A DNA stretch of 64,000 nucleotides from Lentzea cavernae (GTDB lineage Bacteria; Actinomycetota; Actinomycetes; Mycobacteriales; Pseudonocardiaceae), in assembly GCF_014653695.1 (NCBI RefSeq), contig NZ_BNAR01000019.1, positions 62,001 through 126,000 of the forward strand, read 5' to 3'. A program made the translations under genes and the position numbers. Position 1 is the stretch's first letter. Each line of letters begins with the position of its first letter. This document shows positions 35,859-44,816 of this stretch, one piece after another. The notes beneath the pieces are model-generated. The model worked only from the letters and a program-made list of their open reading frames with translations. It was not told the DNA's origin and did not search any database.

Positions 35859-36353
35859 ATGCAGGAAACGCAGCGCGAACCCGTCCCCAGGGTCGACACC
35901 GGTGAACTCGCCGTCGCCCACGAGTTCCTCGAGTTCCAGCGCCACTGCGTGCTCAAGAAGGCCGGAGGGCTCACCGAGGAGCAGCTGCGCGAGGTGCTGG
36001 TCCCCAGCGGCACCTCGATCCTCGGACTGGTCGCGCACCTCGCCGGGGTCGAGCGCTTCTGGTTCACCCACGTGGTCGGCGGCGGCGAGGAGCCGGCGGA
36101 GGACGCCCTCGACATGGCCGTGCCGCGCGACCGCCCCGCGACCGAGGTGGTCGAGGACTACCGCGCCGCGATCGCGGAGAGCAACGAGGTCATCGGGGCC
36201 GCGGCCGGACCCGAGGCGCTCACGGTGGTTCCGGTCGACGGCGTGCCGAAGTCCCTGCGGTGGGTCCTCGCGCACATGACCGCCGAGACCGCCCGTCACG
36301 CGGGCCATGCCGACATCTTGCGCGAGCAGATCGACGGCGCGACGGGTCGTTGA
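35859..36353 (+). CDS. DinB/DUF664-family protein
   Basis: A 164-residue four-helix-bundle protein. Three histidines expected to bind metal lie in LVAHLAGVERFWF (helix 2) and LAHMTAETARHAGHADILRE (last helix). The ending HAGHADILREQIDG is the DUF664/DinB signature. Such proteins are often thiol-dependent transferases with unknown substrate. It stands alone between divergent and downstream genes. Confidence 0.8.
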   Translation: MQETQREPVPRVDTGELAVAHEFLEFQRHCVLKKAGGLTEEQLREVLVPSGTSILGLVAHLAGVERFWFTHVVGGGEEPAEDALDMAVPRDRPATEVVEDYRAAIAESNEVIGAAAGPEALTVVPVDGVPKSLRWVLAHMTAETARHAGHADILREQIDGATGR

Positions 36354-36446
36354 AGATCAACGGATGATGCCCCTCATGTGGGTGTCGGACCCACCCGGTA
36401 ACCTCACTCGCATCCAAGCCCGAACGCCTGTTCACCAGGAGGATCT

Positions 36447-36839
36447 GTGTCGCCAGGGTGGCTCGCCGCCGGTGCCTTCGTGCTGCTCGTGCTGCTGCTG
36501 GCGATCCCGGCCTTCAAGGCCGCGCGCTTCTTCGACGAGGCGACGATCGCGATGCGCAAGGCCCACGAGAACACGGACCCGTTGTTCACCGAGGCCAACA
36601 CGACGCTCACGCACGTGAACACCCAGCTCGAGCGCGTCGACGGCATCACCGCCAACGCGCGCGCCGTCACGGGCAACGTCTCCGCGCTCACCAGCCTGTT
36701 CACCGCCACGCTGGGCGGTCCGCTGGTCAAGGCCGCCGCGCTGTCCTACGGCGTGAGCAAGGCCGTCAAGGCCCGCCGCAAGGCGGCCGAGCAGCCCAAC
36801 AAGCACACCAAGCGCCGCCCGAAGCGGGGTTCGCGATGA
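36447..36839 (+). CDS. DUF948-family membrane protein
   Basis: A 130-residue protein with one N-terminal transmembrane helix (about 3-22) and a long, likely coiled-coil region (TLTHVNTQLERVDGITANARAVTGNV), then a basic tail. This matches the DUF948 family, commonly encoded just upstream of alaS in actinobacteria. An excellent ribosome site (aggagg) precedes the GTG. It overlaps the next gene (ATGA). Confidence 0.85.
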   Translation: MSPGWLAAGAFVLLVLLLAIPAFKAARFFDEATIAMRKAHENTDPLFTEANTTLTHVNTQLERVDGITANARAVTGNVSALTSLFTATLGGPLVKAAALSYGVSKAVKARRKAAEQPNKHTKRRPKRGSR

Positions 36840-37123
36840 GCCGCCTCTTCTGGTTCGGCCTGGGTGCCGCCGCCGGGCTCTTCGCCGCGAAGAAGGCCGC
36901 CGAGGTGACTAAGCAGGCGACTCCCGCGGGCATCGGCGCTAACGTGGGTGAAGGCCTGCGCGAGCTCGCGGGCGCCATCGGTTCCTTCGGGGCCGAGGTG
37001 CGCGCGGGCATGAGCGAGCGGGAACAGGAGTTGCAGGAGACCGTGGAACGTCAGACGGGCTTCACGCCGGGGCGTCGAGCGCCCAGGGCGAACGGAAAGC
37101 ACGAGCCCCGTTCGCCTCGTTGA
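36836..37123 (+). CDS. DUF6167-type small membrane protein
   Basis: A 95-residue protein with an N-terminal Gly/Ala-rich membrane helix (LFWFGLGAAAGLFAAKKAAE) and an amphipathic, acidic second half with a basic tail. It is usually found between the DUF948 gene and alaS. Translational coupling to DUF948 is clear from the overlap. No biochemical role is known. Confidence 0.8.
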   Translation: MSRLFWFGLGAAAGLFAAKKAAEVTKQATPAGIGANVGEGLRELAGAIGSFGAEVRAGMSEREQELQETVERQTGFTPGRRAPRANGKHEPRSPR

Positions 37124-37161
37124 CGCGCCCTGACAACTTCTGAAAGACCAAGGAACTTCCC

Positions 37162-39831
37162 GTGCAGACCCACGAGATCATCAAGCGTTTCCGCGAGCAC
37201 TTCGAAAAGGCCGGGCACAAGTACATCCCCAGCGCCTCGCTGCTGCTCGACGACCCCAACCTGCTGTTCGTCAACGCCGGCATGGTGCCGTTCAAGCCGT
37301 ACTTCCTCGGCGAGGCCCCGCCGCCCGCCCCGCGGATGACGAGCATCCAGAAGTGCGTGCGCACGCCGGACATCGACGAGGTCGGCAAGACCACGCGCCA
37401 CCTCACGTTCTTCCAGATGGCCGGCAACTTCTCGCTCGGCGACTACTTCAAGGAAGACGCCATCCGCCTGGCCTGGGAGCTGATCACCAACTCCCAGGAC
37501 GACGGTGGCTACGGCTTCGACCCCGAGCGCATCTGGGTCACCGTCTACGAGACCGACGACGAGGCCATCGAGCTGTGGCAGAAGGTCGCCGGCATGCCGC
37601 TCGAGCGCATCCAGCGCCGCGGCGTCGAGGACAACTTCTGGTCGATGGGCGTCCCCGGCCCGTGCGGCCCGTGCTCGGAGATCTACTACGACCGCGGCCC
37701 CGAGTACGGCAAAGAGGGCGGCCCGGTCGTCGACGAGGACAGGTACCTGGAGATCTGGAACCTCGTCTTCATGCAGAACATCCGCGGCGAGGGTGGTGCC
37801 AAGAAGGACTACCCGGTCATCGGTGAGCTGCCGTCGAAGAACATCGACACCGGCATGGGCGTCGAGCGCGTCGCCTACCTGCTGCAGGGCGTCGACAACG
37901 TCTACGAGACCGACCTGGTCCGCGCCGTCATCAACAAGGCCGAGGAGCTCTCCGGCCGCAAGTACGGCACCAACGAGGTCGACGACGTCCGCTTCCGCGT
38001 CATCGCCGACCACGCCCGCAGCGGTGTGCTGCTCGTGGGCGACGGCGTCACGCCCGGCAACGAGGCCCGCGGCTACGTGCTGCGCCGCCTGCTGCGCCGC
38101 ATCGTGCGCTCCTCGCGCCTGCTCGGCGTGAACGAGCCGGTGCTGCAGATCTTCGCCGAGGTCGTCCGCGACTCGATGGGCGAGGCCTACCCCGAGCTGG
38201 TCAGCGGGTTCGCCCGCATCCAGCAGGTGCTCAAGGCCGAGGAGGACACGTTCCTGCGCACGCTCGACGCCGGTTCCCGGATCTTCGAGGGCGCCGCCGC
38301 CGAGGTGAAGTCCGACGGGCGCGCCACGCTGCCCGGTGACAAGGCCTTCCAGCTGCACGACACGTACGGCTTCCCGATCGACCTGACGCTGGAGATGGCC
38401 TCCGAGGCCGGGCTGACGGTCGACGAGGACGGTTTCCGCAAGCTGATGGCCGAGCAGCGCGCCCGCGCCAAGGCCGACGCCGCCGGCAAGAAGACCGGCC
38501 ACGGCGACCAGTCGGTCTACCGCGAGCTGCTGGAGCAGGGCCCGACCGAGTTCACCGGCTACACCGAGCTCGCCTCCGAGGCCACGCTGCGCGGCATCGT
38601 GCTGAACGGCGCTCGGGTCAAGTCGGCTCGTGAGGGCGACATCGTCGAGGTCGTCCTCGACCGCACGCCGCTCTACGCCGAGTCCGGTGGCCAGGAGTCC
38701 GACGCCGGCACGATCGTCACCGGCAACGCCGAGCTCGAGGTGCTCGACGTGCAGAAGGTCGCCCGCAAGCTGTGGGTGCACCAGGTGCGCGTGAAGTCCG
38801 GCGAGGTCGCCGAGGGCGAGCACGTCGAGGCCCGCGTCGACCCCGAGTGGCGCGTCGGCGCCCGCCAGGGCCACTCGGGCACGCACGTCGTGCACGCCGC
38901 CCTGCGCCAGGTGCTCGGCCCGTCGGCCCTGCAGAGCGGTTCGTACAACAAGCCCGGCTACCTGCGCCTCGACTTCGCCTGGACCGGTGGCCTGTCCACT
39001 GAGGCCCGCAGCGAGATCGAGGAGGTCTCGAACCTCGCCGTGCGCAAGGACCTGCCGGTCAGCATCGTCTACACGGACATGGCCGGTGCCCAGGACATGG
39101 GCGCCGTCGCCCTGTTCGGCGAGACCTACGACGAGACCGTGCGCGTCATCGAGATCGGTGGCCCGTGGTCGCGCGAGCTCTGCGGTGGCACCCACGTCGA
39201 GCACTCGTCGCAGATCGGCCCGATCACCCTGCTGGGCGAGTCGTCGGTCGGTTCCGGCGTGCGCCGCCTGGAGGCCTACGTCGGCATCGAGGCCATGCGA
39301 TTCCTCGCCAGGGAACGCGCCATCGTGCAGAACCTCTCCGACATGCTCAAGGTCGGCTCCGAGGGCCTGCCCGAGCGGATCGAGTCGCTCGTCGAGCGGC
39401 TGAAGTCCGCCGAGAAGGAGCTCGAGAAGGTCCGCGCCGCCGAGCTGCTCGGCAACGCCGGCGCCCTCGCCGACAAGGCCCTCGACATCCGCGGGCTGTC
39501 GCTCGTGGCCCTCGGCCTCGAAGGCGTGTCGGGCAACGACCTGCGCACCCTCGGCGGTGAGGTCCGCAACCGCCTCGGGAACAAGCCCGGTGTGGTCGCC
39601 CTGTTCTCGGTCGACGGCGACAAGGTCAGCTTCGTGGTGGCCACCACGGCCGCCGCCCGCGACCTGGGCCTGGCCGCCGGCAAGCTCGTCCCGGTGTTCG
39701 GCCCGGCCATCGCCGCCCGCGGTGGTGGCAAGCCGGACCTCGCCCAGGGCGGCGGCACGAACCCGGCCGGCGTTCCGGAGGCCGTCACGGCCCTCACGAA
39801 CGAACTGGACAAGGTGCTTGAGCAGCACTGA
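37162..39831 (+). CDS. alaS: Alanyl-tRNA synthetase
   Basis: Charges tRNA-Ala with alanine. The 889-residue protein has the class II catalytic domain (HLTFFQMAGNFSLGDYFKE near residue 90), the anticodon/tRNA-recognition region, the editing domain with GHSGTHVVHAAL and CGGTHVEHSS metal-binding motifs, and the C-Ala oligomerisation domain ending at GTNPAGVPEA. Length is standard. GTG 37162 is preceded by aagga. It is followed without gap by ruvX, mltG and aroE. Confidence 0.97.
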   Translation: MQTHEIIKRFREHFEKAGHKYIPSASLLLDDPNLLFVNAGMVPFKPYFLGEAPPPAPRMTSIQKCVRTPDIDEVGKTTRHLTFFQMAGNFSLGDYFKEDAIRLAWELITNSQDDGGYGFDPERIWVTVYETDDEAIELWQKVAGMPLERIQRRGVEDNFWSMGVPGPCGPCSEIYYDRGPEYGKEGGPVVDEDRYLEIWNLVFMQNIRGEGGAKKDYPVIGELPSKNIDTGMGVERVAYLLQGVDNVYETDLVRAVINKAEELSGRKYGTNEVDDVRFRVIADHARSGVLLVGDGVTPGNEARGYVLRRLLRRIVRSSRLLGVNEPVLQIFAEVVRDSMGEAYPELVSGFARIQQVLKAEEDTFLRTLDAGSRIFEGAAAEVKSDGRATLPGDKAFQLHDTYGFPIDLTLEMASEAGLTVDEDGFRKLMAEQRARAKADAAGKKTGHGDQSVYRELLEQGPTEFTGYTELASEATLRGIVLNGARVKSAREGDIVEVVLDRTPLYAESGGQESDAGTIVTGNAELEVLDVQKVARKLWVHQVRVKSGEVAEGEHVEARVDPEWRVGARQGHSGTHVVHAALRQVLGPSALQSGSYNKPGYLRLDFAWTGGLSTEARSEIEEVSNLAVRKDLPVSIVYTDMAGAQDMGAVALFGETYDETVRVIEIGGPWSRELCGGTHVEHSSQIGPITLLGESSVGSGVRRLEAYVGIEAMRFLARERAIVQNLSDMLKVGSEGLPERIESLVERLKSAEKELEKVRAAELLGNAGALADKALDIRGLSLVALGLEGVSGNDLRTLGGEVRNRLGNKPGVVALFSVDGDKVSFVVATTAAARDLGLAAGKLVPVFGPAIAARGGGKPDLAQGGGTNPAGVPEAVTALTNELDKVLEQH

Positions 39832-40306
39832 CTTCCCTGATGTCGGCGACCCGGGCCTCGGACGGAGGCTCGGCGTCGACGTCGGATCGGTTCGGGTGGG
39901 AATTTCTCTCAGCGATCCGAGTGCGTTTCTGGCGACTCCGCTGGTTACCCTGCAGCGTGACGAGAAGCGTGGCTCGGACCTCACCGAGCTCGTACGTCTC
40001 GTGGCCGAACATGACGTGGTCGAGGTCGTGGTGGGCTTACCGAAGACATTGGCAGGCAGGCACGGCCCCGCAGCTGAGGCGGCCACCGCGTACGCTGCCG
40101 CCTTGGCCGGACGCATCGCCCCCGTGCCGGTGCGGCTCAGCGACGAACGTCTGACGACGGTCGTCGTGAGCCGGGTGCTGGCGCAGCGCGGTGTGAAGGG
40201 CAAGAAGCAGCGTGCCGTGGTCGACCAGGCTGCTGCTGTCGAGATCCTGCAATCTTGGCTGGACGCACGGGCACGTTCGGTGTCCGCCCGAAAGGACGAG
40301 GCGTGA
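39818..40306 (+). CDS. ruvX: Holliday-junction resolvase-like RuvX/YqgF
   Basis: A 162-residue RNase H-fold nuclease for rRNA maturation or junction resolution. LGVDVGSVRVGIS holds the first catalytic Asp, VVVGLPKTLAG the nucleotide-binding stretch and VRLSDERLTTVVV the second acid; VDQAAAVEILQ the last. The start is a TTG at 39818 that overlaps alaS by 14 nt. Codon 74 (40037-40039) is TTA, a rare bldA-dependent codon. It overlaps mltG by a GTGA junction. Confidence 0.9.
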   Translation: MSSTDFPDVGDPGLGRRLGVDVGSVRVGISLSDPSAFLATPLVTLQRDEKRGSDLTELVRLVAEHDVVEVVVGLPKTLAGRHGPAAEAATAYAAALAGRIAPVPVRLSDERLTTVVVSRVLAQRGVKGKKQRAVVDQAAAVEILQSWLDARARSVSARKDEA

Positions 40307-41535
40307 GCGGCGACGATCTCGGGTTGTTCACCGACCCCGAAGTTGATGAGCGACGCCCGGTCAGAAAGCGCGACCGTGAGCGTGACAACGCCAGGGCGAA
40401 GGCGAAGAAGCGCAAGAAGACGGTCCTGTGGCTCGTCGTCGCGCTGGTCCTCGCCGGAGGCCTGGGCGGTGCGTACTACGGCTACAAGGAGCTGCGCGGC
40501 ATCGGGTCGTTCGACGACTACGCGGGCAGCGGCGAGACCGACGCCATCGTCGAGGTCCAGGACGGCGACGTGATCAGCAAGATCGCGTCCACCCTGTACG
40601 ACAACGGTGTCGTCGCCTCCGCGCGCGCCTTCGTCGAGGCCGGCAAGACCGACGCCCGCGTGACGTCGATCCAGCCCGGCTTCTACCTGATGAAGACGAA
40701 GATGTCGGGCCAGAACGCCGTGGCCCGCATGATCGACCCGAAGACGCGCGTCCCCGCCGTCCAGATCGTCGGTGGCCTGAAGCTCACCGACATCCAGGCG
40801 AACGGCAAGACCGTCCCCGGCATCTACTCCCAGCTCGCCGCGGCGAGCTGCACGGAGAAGGACGGCCAGAAGGTCTGCCTGAGCGCCGACGAGATCAAGG
40901 CCGCCGCCGAGCAGACCGACCCGGTCGCCCTCGGCGTCCCGGACTGGGCGCTGGTGGACGTGAAGGCCGCCGAGCCGCAGTTCCGCCTCGAAGGCCTGAT
41001 CATGCGCGGCGTGTACCAGGTCAAGCCGGGCGTGAGCGCCGTCGAGCTGCTCCGCAGCGTCATCGTGTCCTCGGCGCAGAAGCTCCAGGGCGCCGGCATC
41101 CCCGGTGGCACGGTGAACACGGGCTTCCGCCCGTACCAGGTCCTGGTCATCGCGTCGCTGATCGAGAAGGAAGCGATCGAGCCGGACTTCAGCAAGGTCT
41201 CCCAGGTGATCTACAACCGCCTGAAGCACCTGCCGCAGACGATGCCGCTGCAGTTCGACTCGACCATCAACTACAAGAACAACCAGCCCCACATCCGCAC
41301 GTCCGACGAGGACCGCGGCGCCGACGGGCCGTACAACACCTACAAGAACAAGGGGCTGACGCCGACCCCGATCGGATCACCGTCGCAGCAGGCCATCGCC
41401 GCCGCGATGAAGCCGGAGGGCGGCGAGATCCTGTACTTCGTGAAGTGCGACAAGAACGGCAACTCGTGCTTCGCGAACACGTTCGAGGAGCACGACGCGA
41501 ACGACAAGAAGGCCCAGCGGGAGGGCGTCTACTAG
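40303..41535 (+). CDS. mltG: Endolytic murein transglycosylase MltG
   Basis: A 410-residue peptidoglycan lytic transglycosylase. A charged, Lys-rich cytoplasmic N-terminus (about 1-45) precedes one transmembrane helix (VLWLVVALVLAGGLGG), a LysM-like domain (about 75-140) and the YceG catalytic domain with the essential Glu in ASLIEKEAIEP. The C-terminal GPYNTY and PTPIGSPSQQAI blocks are diagnostic. The start GTG overlaps ruvX. Confidence 0.95.
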   Translation: MSGDDLGLFTDPEVDERRPVRKRDRERDNARAKAKKRKKTVLWLVVALVLAGGLGGAYYGYKELRGIGSFDDYAGSGETDAIVEVQDGDVISKIASTLYDNGVVASARAFVEAGKTDARVTSIQPGFYLMKTKMSGQNAVARMIDPKTRVPAVQIVGGLKLTDIQANGKTVPGIYSQLAAASCTEKDGQKVCLSADEIKAAAEQTDPVALGVPDWALVDVKAAEPQFRLEGLIMRGVYQVKPGVSAVELLRSVIVSSAQKLQGAGIPGGTVNTGFRPYQVLVIASLIEKEAIEPDFSKVSQVIYNRLKHLPQTMPLQFDSTINYKNNQPHIRTSDEDRGADGPYNTYKNKGLTPTPIGSPSQQAIAAAMKPEGGEILYFVKCDKNGNSCFANTFEEHDANDKKAQREGVY

Positions 41536-42350
41536 TGGTGCGCAAGGCGGCGGTGATCGGTTCGCCGATCGAGCACTCCCTTTCTCCCGTGCTGCACAAC
41601 GCCGCGTACGCCGCGCTGGGCCTCGACTGGGAGTACACCCGGCTGGAGTGCTCCGAGGCGGACGTCCCCGCACTGGTGTCGTCGCTGGGCCCGGAATGGG
41701 CCGGCCTCTCGTGCACGATGCCGACCAAACGGGCCGCGCTGGCGTTCGCGTCCGTCGTGACCCCGAGGGCCTCGGCGGTCGGGGCGGCGAACACGCTGGT
41801 GCGCAACGGTTCCGAGTGGCACGCCGACTGCACCGACGTCGACGGTGTGGTGGGGGCGTTGCGGGAGAAGGGCTTCTCCGGCGGCACGCACGGTCTGGTG
41901 GTCGGCGCCGGTGGTACGGCTACGGCCGCCCTGGCCGGGTTCGCCGTGCTCGGCATCTCCTCCGCCTCCCTCGTGGTGCGCGATCCCTCGCGTGCGGGGG
42001 AGGCCCTGGAGACCGCGTACCGGGTCGGCGTCCAGGTCGAGGTCCTCGAACTGTCCTCTGTGGACCTGGGTGTGCTGGCCGGCGCCTCGGACGTGGTGGT
42101 GTCGACGGTGCCCGCCGAGGCCACCGTGCCCCTGGCCGCCGACCTGGCCAAGGCGCCGTACGTGCTGGACGTGATCTACCACCCGTGGCCCACGCCGATG
42201 GCCGCGGCGGCGGAGGCCTCCGGGACCAGGCTCGCCACCGGACTGGACATGTTGCTGCACCAGGCTTTCGGGCAGGTGGAGCAGTTCACCGGCATGCCCG
42301 CGCCGCAGGACGTGATGCGGTCGGCGCTGGCCGCCGTAACTTTCGGCTAG
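41535..42350 (+). CDS. aroE: Shikimate dehydrogenase
   Basis: A 271-residue NADP-dependent shikimate dehydrogenase. IGSPIEHSLSPVLHNAAY at the N-terminus binds shikimate, though the usual catalytic Lys motif (NVTxPxK) reads LSCTMPTKRAAL here. GAGGTATAAL is the nucleotide loop. The C-terminal GLDMLLHQAFGQVEQF is family-typical. The start overlaps the mltG stop by one base. In related genomes the prepilin peptidase and aroC follow directly; here an accessory block of about 7 kb intervenes. Confidence 0.93.
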   Translation: MVRKAAVIGSPIEHSLSPVLHNAAYAALGLDWEYTRLECSEADVPALVSSLGPEWAGLSCTMPTKRAALAFASVVTPRASAVGAANTLVRNGSEWHADCTDVDGVVGALREKGFSGGTHGLVVGAGGTATAALAGFAVLGISSASLVVRDPSRAGEALETAYRVGVQVEVLELSSVDLGVLAGASDVVVSTVPAEATVPLAADLAKAPYVLDVIYHPWPTPMAAAAEASGTRLATGLDMLLHQAFGQVEQFTGMPAPQDVMRSALAAVTFG

Positions 42351-42568
42351 ATCATCCTCTGTGGAATACCGCCCGGCGCCACGCGTGTGATTGTCTGCGC
42401 GTGTCTTGTTTGGCTGCGGACGATGTGCCACTCGGCCGGAGTCAGCGCATGCCGGTGTTCTTGCGGGGCACCGGTAGGTGGGGCGCACGGGTGTGCCTGC
42501 CGGGTGGCTCCGCTTGGGCGCGTGGGCCGTCCGGTCCGGCACCACGGCCGCCAGTGCGCCCCGCCTCC

Positions 42569-42574
42569 TAAAAT
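42569..42574 (+). promoter_or_regulatory. -10 hexamer for leaderless DUF6985 gene
   Basis: TAAAAT ends 6 nt before the GTG at 42581. The region 42351-42568 has no supported gene. An open frame at 42387-42608 on the plus strand is Cys- and Pro-rich and looks random. Confidence 0.5.
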
Positions 42575-42580
42575 GGCCCG

Positions 42581-43081
42581 GTGGAGATCCCTGGGCTCGG
42601 CACCGTGACCGAGGACGAGTACGAAAGCCTGGTGAGCGCGCCGATCCCGGTTTCCGTCCTCGGTGGCGTCTCCCTTCCGTTCCACGTGGACGGTTACGCG
42701 GACGACCCGGCGCCGGAGGAGTTCCACGCGGCCGTCCGCGCTTTCCTGGCGCTGGACCGCACGGCGCTGGACGCCGCCGCGCCCGCGGTCTTCGACTACT
42801 ACCGGCACATGGGCGAGATCTTCGGCGACGAGCTGGACGACTTCCCCCGCATCGCCGGGCCCGCCGAGGTCTGGGACCACGTCACGTTCGCGCGGCACGA
42901 GGTCACGGTGAGCCGCGATGGTGAGGGTGAGCCGGTCTACGTCTCGCTCGAAGCCGAGTGCGAGTGGGAGGTCGAGCACGGCCTTCAGGTCGTGTTCCGC
43001 GACGGCGCGCGCGTGACGAAGGTCGGCCCGTACGACGGTCACCTCACCAACGACGCAGACGTTCTCTACGAACGCTTCTAA
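42581..43081 (+). CDS. DUF6985-domain protein
   Basis: A 166-residue cytosolic, acidic protein. The C-terminal AECEWEVEHGLQVVFRDG and KVGPYDGHLTNDADVLY strings match the DUF6985 family, found mostly in actinobacteria and Bacteroidetes. No catalytic motif is known. It appears leaderless. Its end overlaps the GerMN lipoprotein gene tail to tail by 4 bp. Confidence 0.8.
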   Translation: MEIPGLGTVTEDEYESLVSAPIPVSVLGGVSLPFHVDGYADDPAPEEFHAAVRAFLALDRTALDAAAPAVFDYYRHMGEIFGDELDDFPRIAGPAEVWDHVTFARHEVTVSRDGEGEPVYVSLEAECEWEVEHGLQVVFRDGARVTKVGPYDGHLTNDADVLYERF

Positions 43082-43560
43082 GGACACAACCCGCCCTGCA
43101 CCGGTGCCACGCCCGCCACCGTCGCCCGGCTCGCCAGAGCCGTGCAGTGCACCTGGAACAGCCCCCACTTGGTGTCCGGCGGCTTCACGTCCTCGGGCAT
43201 CACGATCACGTCCAGCACGGCGACCGCCTTGCCCGCCGTGGCGGGCAGTTCGGTGGTCAGGCCGAGCTTCTTCTCCTCGTCGGTGAGCCCGGCCAGCAAC
43301 AGGTTCATGGCGGTCGTGATGTCGACGCTGCCGGTGTACTCGCGGGTCCGGCGCACCAGGCCGTCGCCTTCGGGCTTCACGAGGAAGATGGTCAGCGAGC
43401 GCGACGAGACCGTGGGCGCCTCGGCCCCGGTGAGGACCGGTGTCGGCCGGATGCCGCAGGCAGTGAGGGTCACGAGGGCAAGCGCAAGGTGAAGACCGCG
43501 CCGCCCCAGGGCGCGTTGGCCGCCTCGATGGTGCCGCCGTGCAGGCGTGCGTTCTCCCAT
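43078..43560 (-). CDS. GerMN-domain lipoprotein
   Basis: A likely lipoprotein with a basic N-terminus, a short hydrophobic stretch and a lipobox LTAC at residues 32-35 (Cys35). The mature part (LTIFLVKPEGDGLVRRTRE, then TAMNLLLAGLTDEE) is a GerMN domain. The only in-frame start consistent with this is ATG 43560, which lies 90 nt inside the upstream kinase gene and lacks a clear ribosome site; the true start is uncertain. The context (regulator, kinase, lipoprotein) resembles CseA-CseB-CseC and MtrAB-LpqB arrangements, where the lipoprotein modulates kinase signalling. Confidence 0.65.
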   Translation of the reverse strand: MGERTPARRHHRGGQRALGRRGLHLALALVTLTACGIRPTPVLTGAEAPTVSSRSLTIFLVKPEGDGLVRRTREYTGSVDITTAMNLLLAGLTDEEKKLGLTTELPATAGKAVAVLDVIVMPEDVKPPDTKWGLFQVHCTALASRATVAGVAPVQGGLCP

Positions 43561-44816
43561 GCGATCGCCAATCCCAGTCCGCTGCCCTCAGAACGGGAGC
43601 GGGCCGTGTCTGCCTTGTAGAAGCGGTCGAAGAGGTGCGGGAGGGACTCGGGGGAGATGCCCGGCCCGTGGTCGGCCACCTCGATGGTCCCAGGCCGCAC
43701 GGTCACGCGGACCGGCACGCCGCCGTGCTTGAGGGCGTTGCCGACGAGGTTCGCGACGATGACGTCGAGGCGGCGGCGGTCGACGCGGGCCACCACGCCC
43801 TCCGGCAGCGAGGCCTCGACGGACGTGGCCCAGCCGCGGGCCGCCAGCGTGTCGCGGACCGCCGTGCCGATGTCCCAGTCGTCCAGCTCGAGGAGGTTGC
43901 GGCCCTCGTCGAAGCGGGAGATCTCCATCAGGTCGTTCACCAGGCGGGTGAGCTTGCGGGTCTCGGCCGAGACCAGGCGTGCCGCCACAGCCGTGTCGGG
44001 TGGCAACGTGTCGGCGTCCTCGTCCAGCACGCCCGTCACGGCGTTCATCGCCGTCAGCGGGGTGCGCAGCTCGTGCGACACGTCGGCCACGAACCGGCGG
44101 GAGGCGGCCTGGGAGGCCTCCAGCTGCTCGGCGGCGCGGTTGAACGTGCGGGCCAGGTCGGCGAGCTCGTCGGAGCCGCGTTCGTCGACTCGGGTGTCCA
44201 GCCGGCCGGACCCCAGCGCGCGGGCGGCGGCTCCGAGACGGCGGACGGGGCGCAGCACGCCGCGGGCCGTGAAGAGCGCGAGGCCCAGGGCCAGGGGGAG
44301 CACGAGGCTGACGCCCACCCACGCCGCGGTCGAGAAGCTGTCGATCGCGGTCTGCGGGCCCCTCAGGTACTGCAGGGCCCACACCTCCACCCCGGTCGGC
44401 GTGCCGTCCGCGCGCAGCAACGGGATGCCGACCACGACGTACGGGTCGGTCAGGTCGGTGCGGCGCTGCCAGAGCGTCGTCCTGCTCGTCTTGAGCATCT
44501 CCCGCATCTCGGCGGGGATGAACGACGGGTCGGGCCCGTTGCGGGACCGCAGGTCCTCGTACAGCACGACCGCCGAGCCGCGCAGGTACGTGGCGAAGTC
44601 GTCCAGGTCCTGCTGCGCCGGCGGCACCGTCAGCCGGTCCGCGTAGTCGCGGACGTCGCTCACCAGCGGGTTCATGAAGCCGTCCTGCGCGTCCTCCAGC
44701 AGCAACGTGCGCGCCGTCGCGTAGGAGGCGCCCGCCGCTCCCACCGCGCCCAGCAGCGTCAGCAGCAGGAACGCGGCCATCAGCCGGGGCCGCAGGCCGC
44801 GCAGCAACGACCTCAT
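43470..44816 (-). CDS. Sensor histidine kinase (HisKA, OmpR-partner type)
   Basis: A 448-residue membrane kinase. Two membrane helices (about residues 14-34 and 158-178) flank an extracytoplasmic sensor domain of about 120 residues. HAMP (RPVRRLGAAARALGSGRLD), HisKA (VADVSHELRTPLTAMNAVTG with the phospho-His) and HATPase (NLVGNALKHGG, GPGISPE, GSGLGLAIA) follow. ATG 44816 overlaps the regulator stop (ATGA). Partner lipoprotein and cell-wall-type genes nearby suggest envelope sensing, as with CseC; this is inference. Confidence 0.9.
   Translation of the reverse strand: MRSLLRGLRPRLMAAFLLLTLLGAVGAAGASYATARTLLLEDAQDGFMNPLVSDVRDYADRLTVPPAQQDLDDFATYLRGSAVVLYEDLRSRNGPDPSFIPAEMREMLKTSRTTLWQRRTDLTDPYVVVGIPLLRADGTPTGVEVWALQYLRGPQTAIDSFSTAAWVGVSLVLPLALGLALFTARGVLRPVRRLGAAARALGSGRLDTRVDERGSDELADLARTFNRAAEQLEASQAASRRFVADVSHELRTPLTAMNAVTGVLDEDADTLPPDTAVAARLVSAETRKLTRLVNDLMEISRFDEGRNLLELDDWDIGTAVRDTLAARGWATSVEASLPEGVVARVDRRRLDVIVANLVGNALKHGGVPVRVTVRPGTIEVADHGPGISPESLPHLFDRFYKADTARSRSEGSGLGLAIAWENARLHGGTIEAANAPWGGAVFTLRLPS

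Noticed and set aside
37051..41292. A 1413-codon open frame on the minus strand across alaS, ruvX and mltG
   Set aside because: It is complementary to three secure genes. High GC at codon position 3 removes stops from the opposite strand; the translation is low-complexity with no domain.
42387..42608. A cysteine-rich 73-codon frame before the DUF6985 gene
   Set aside because: No ribosome site, random Pro/Cys/Arg composition, and it runs through the probable -10 hexamer of the next gene.
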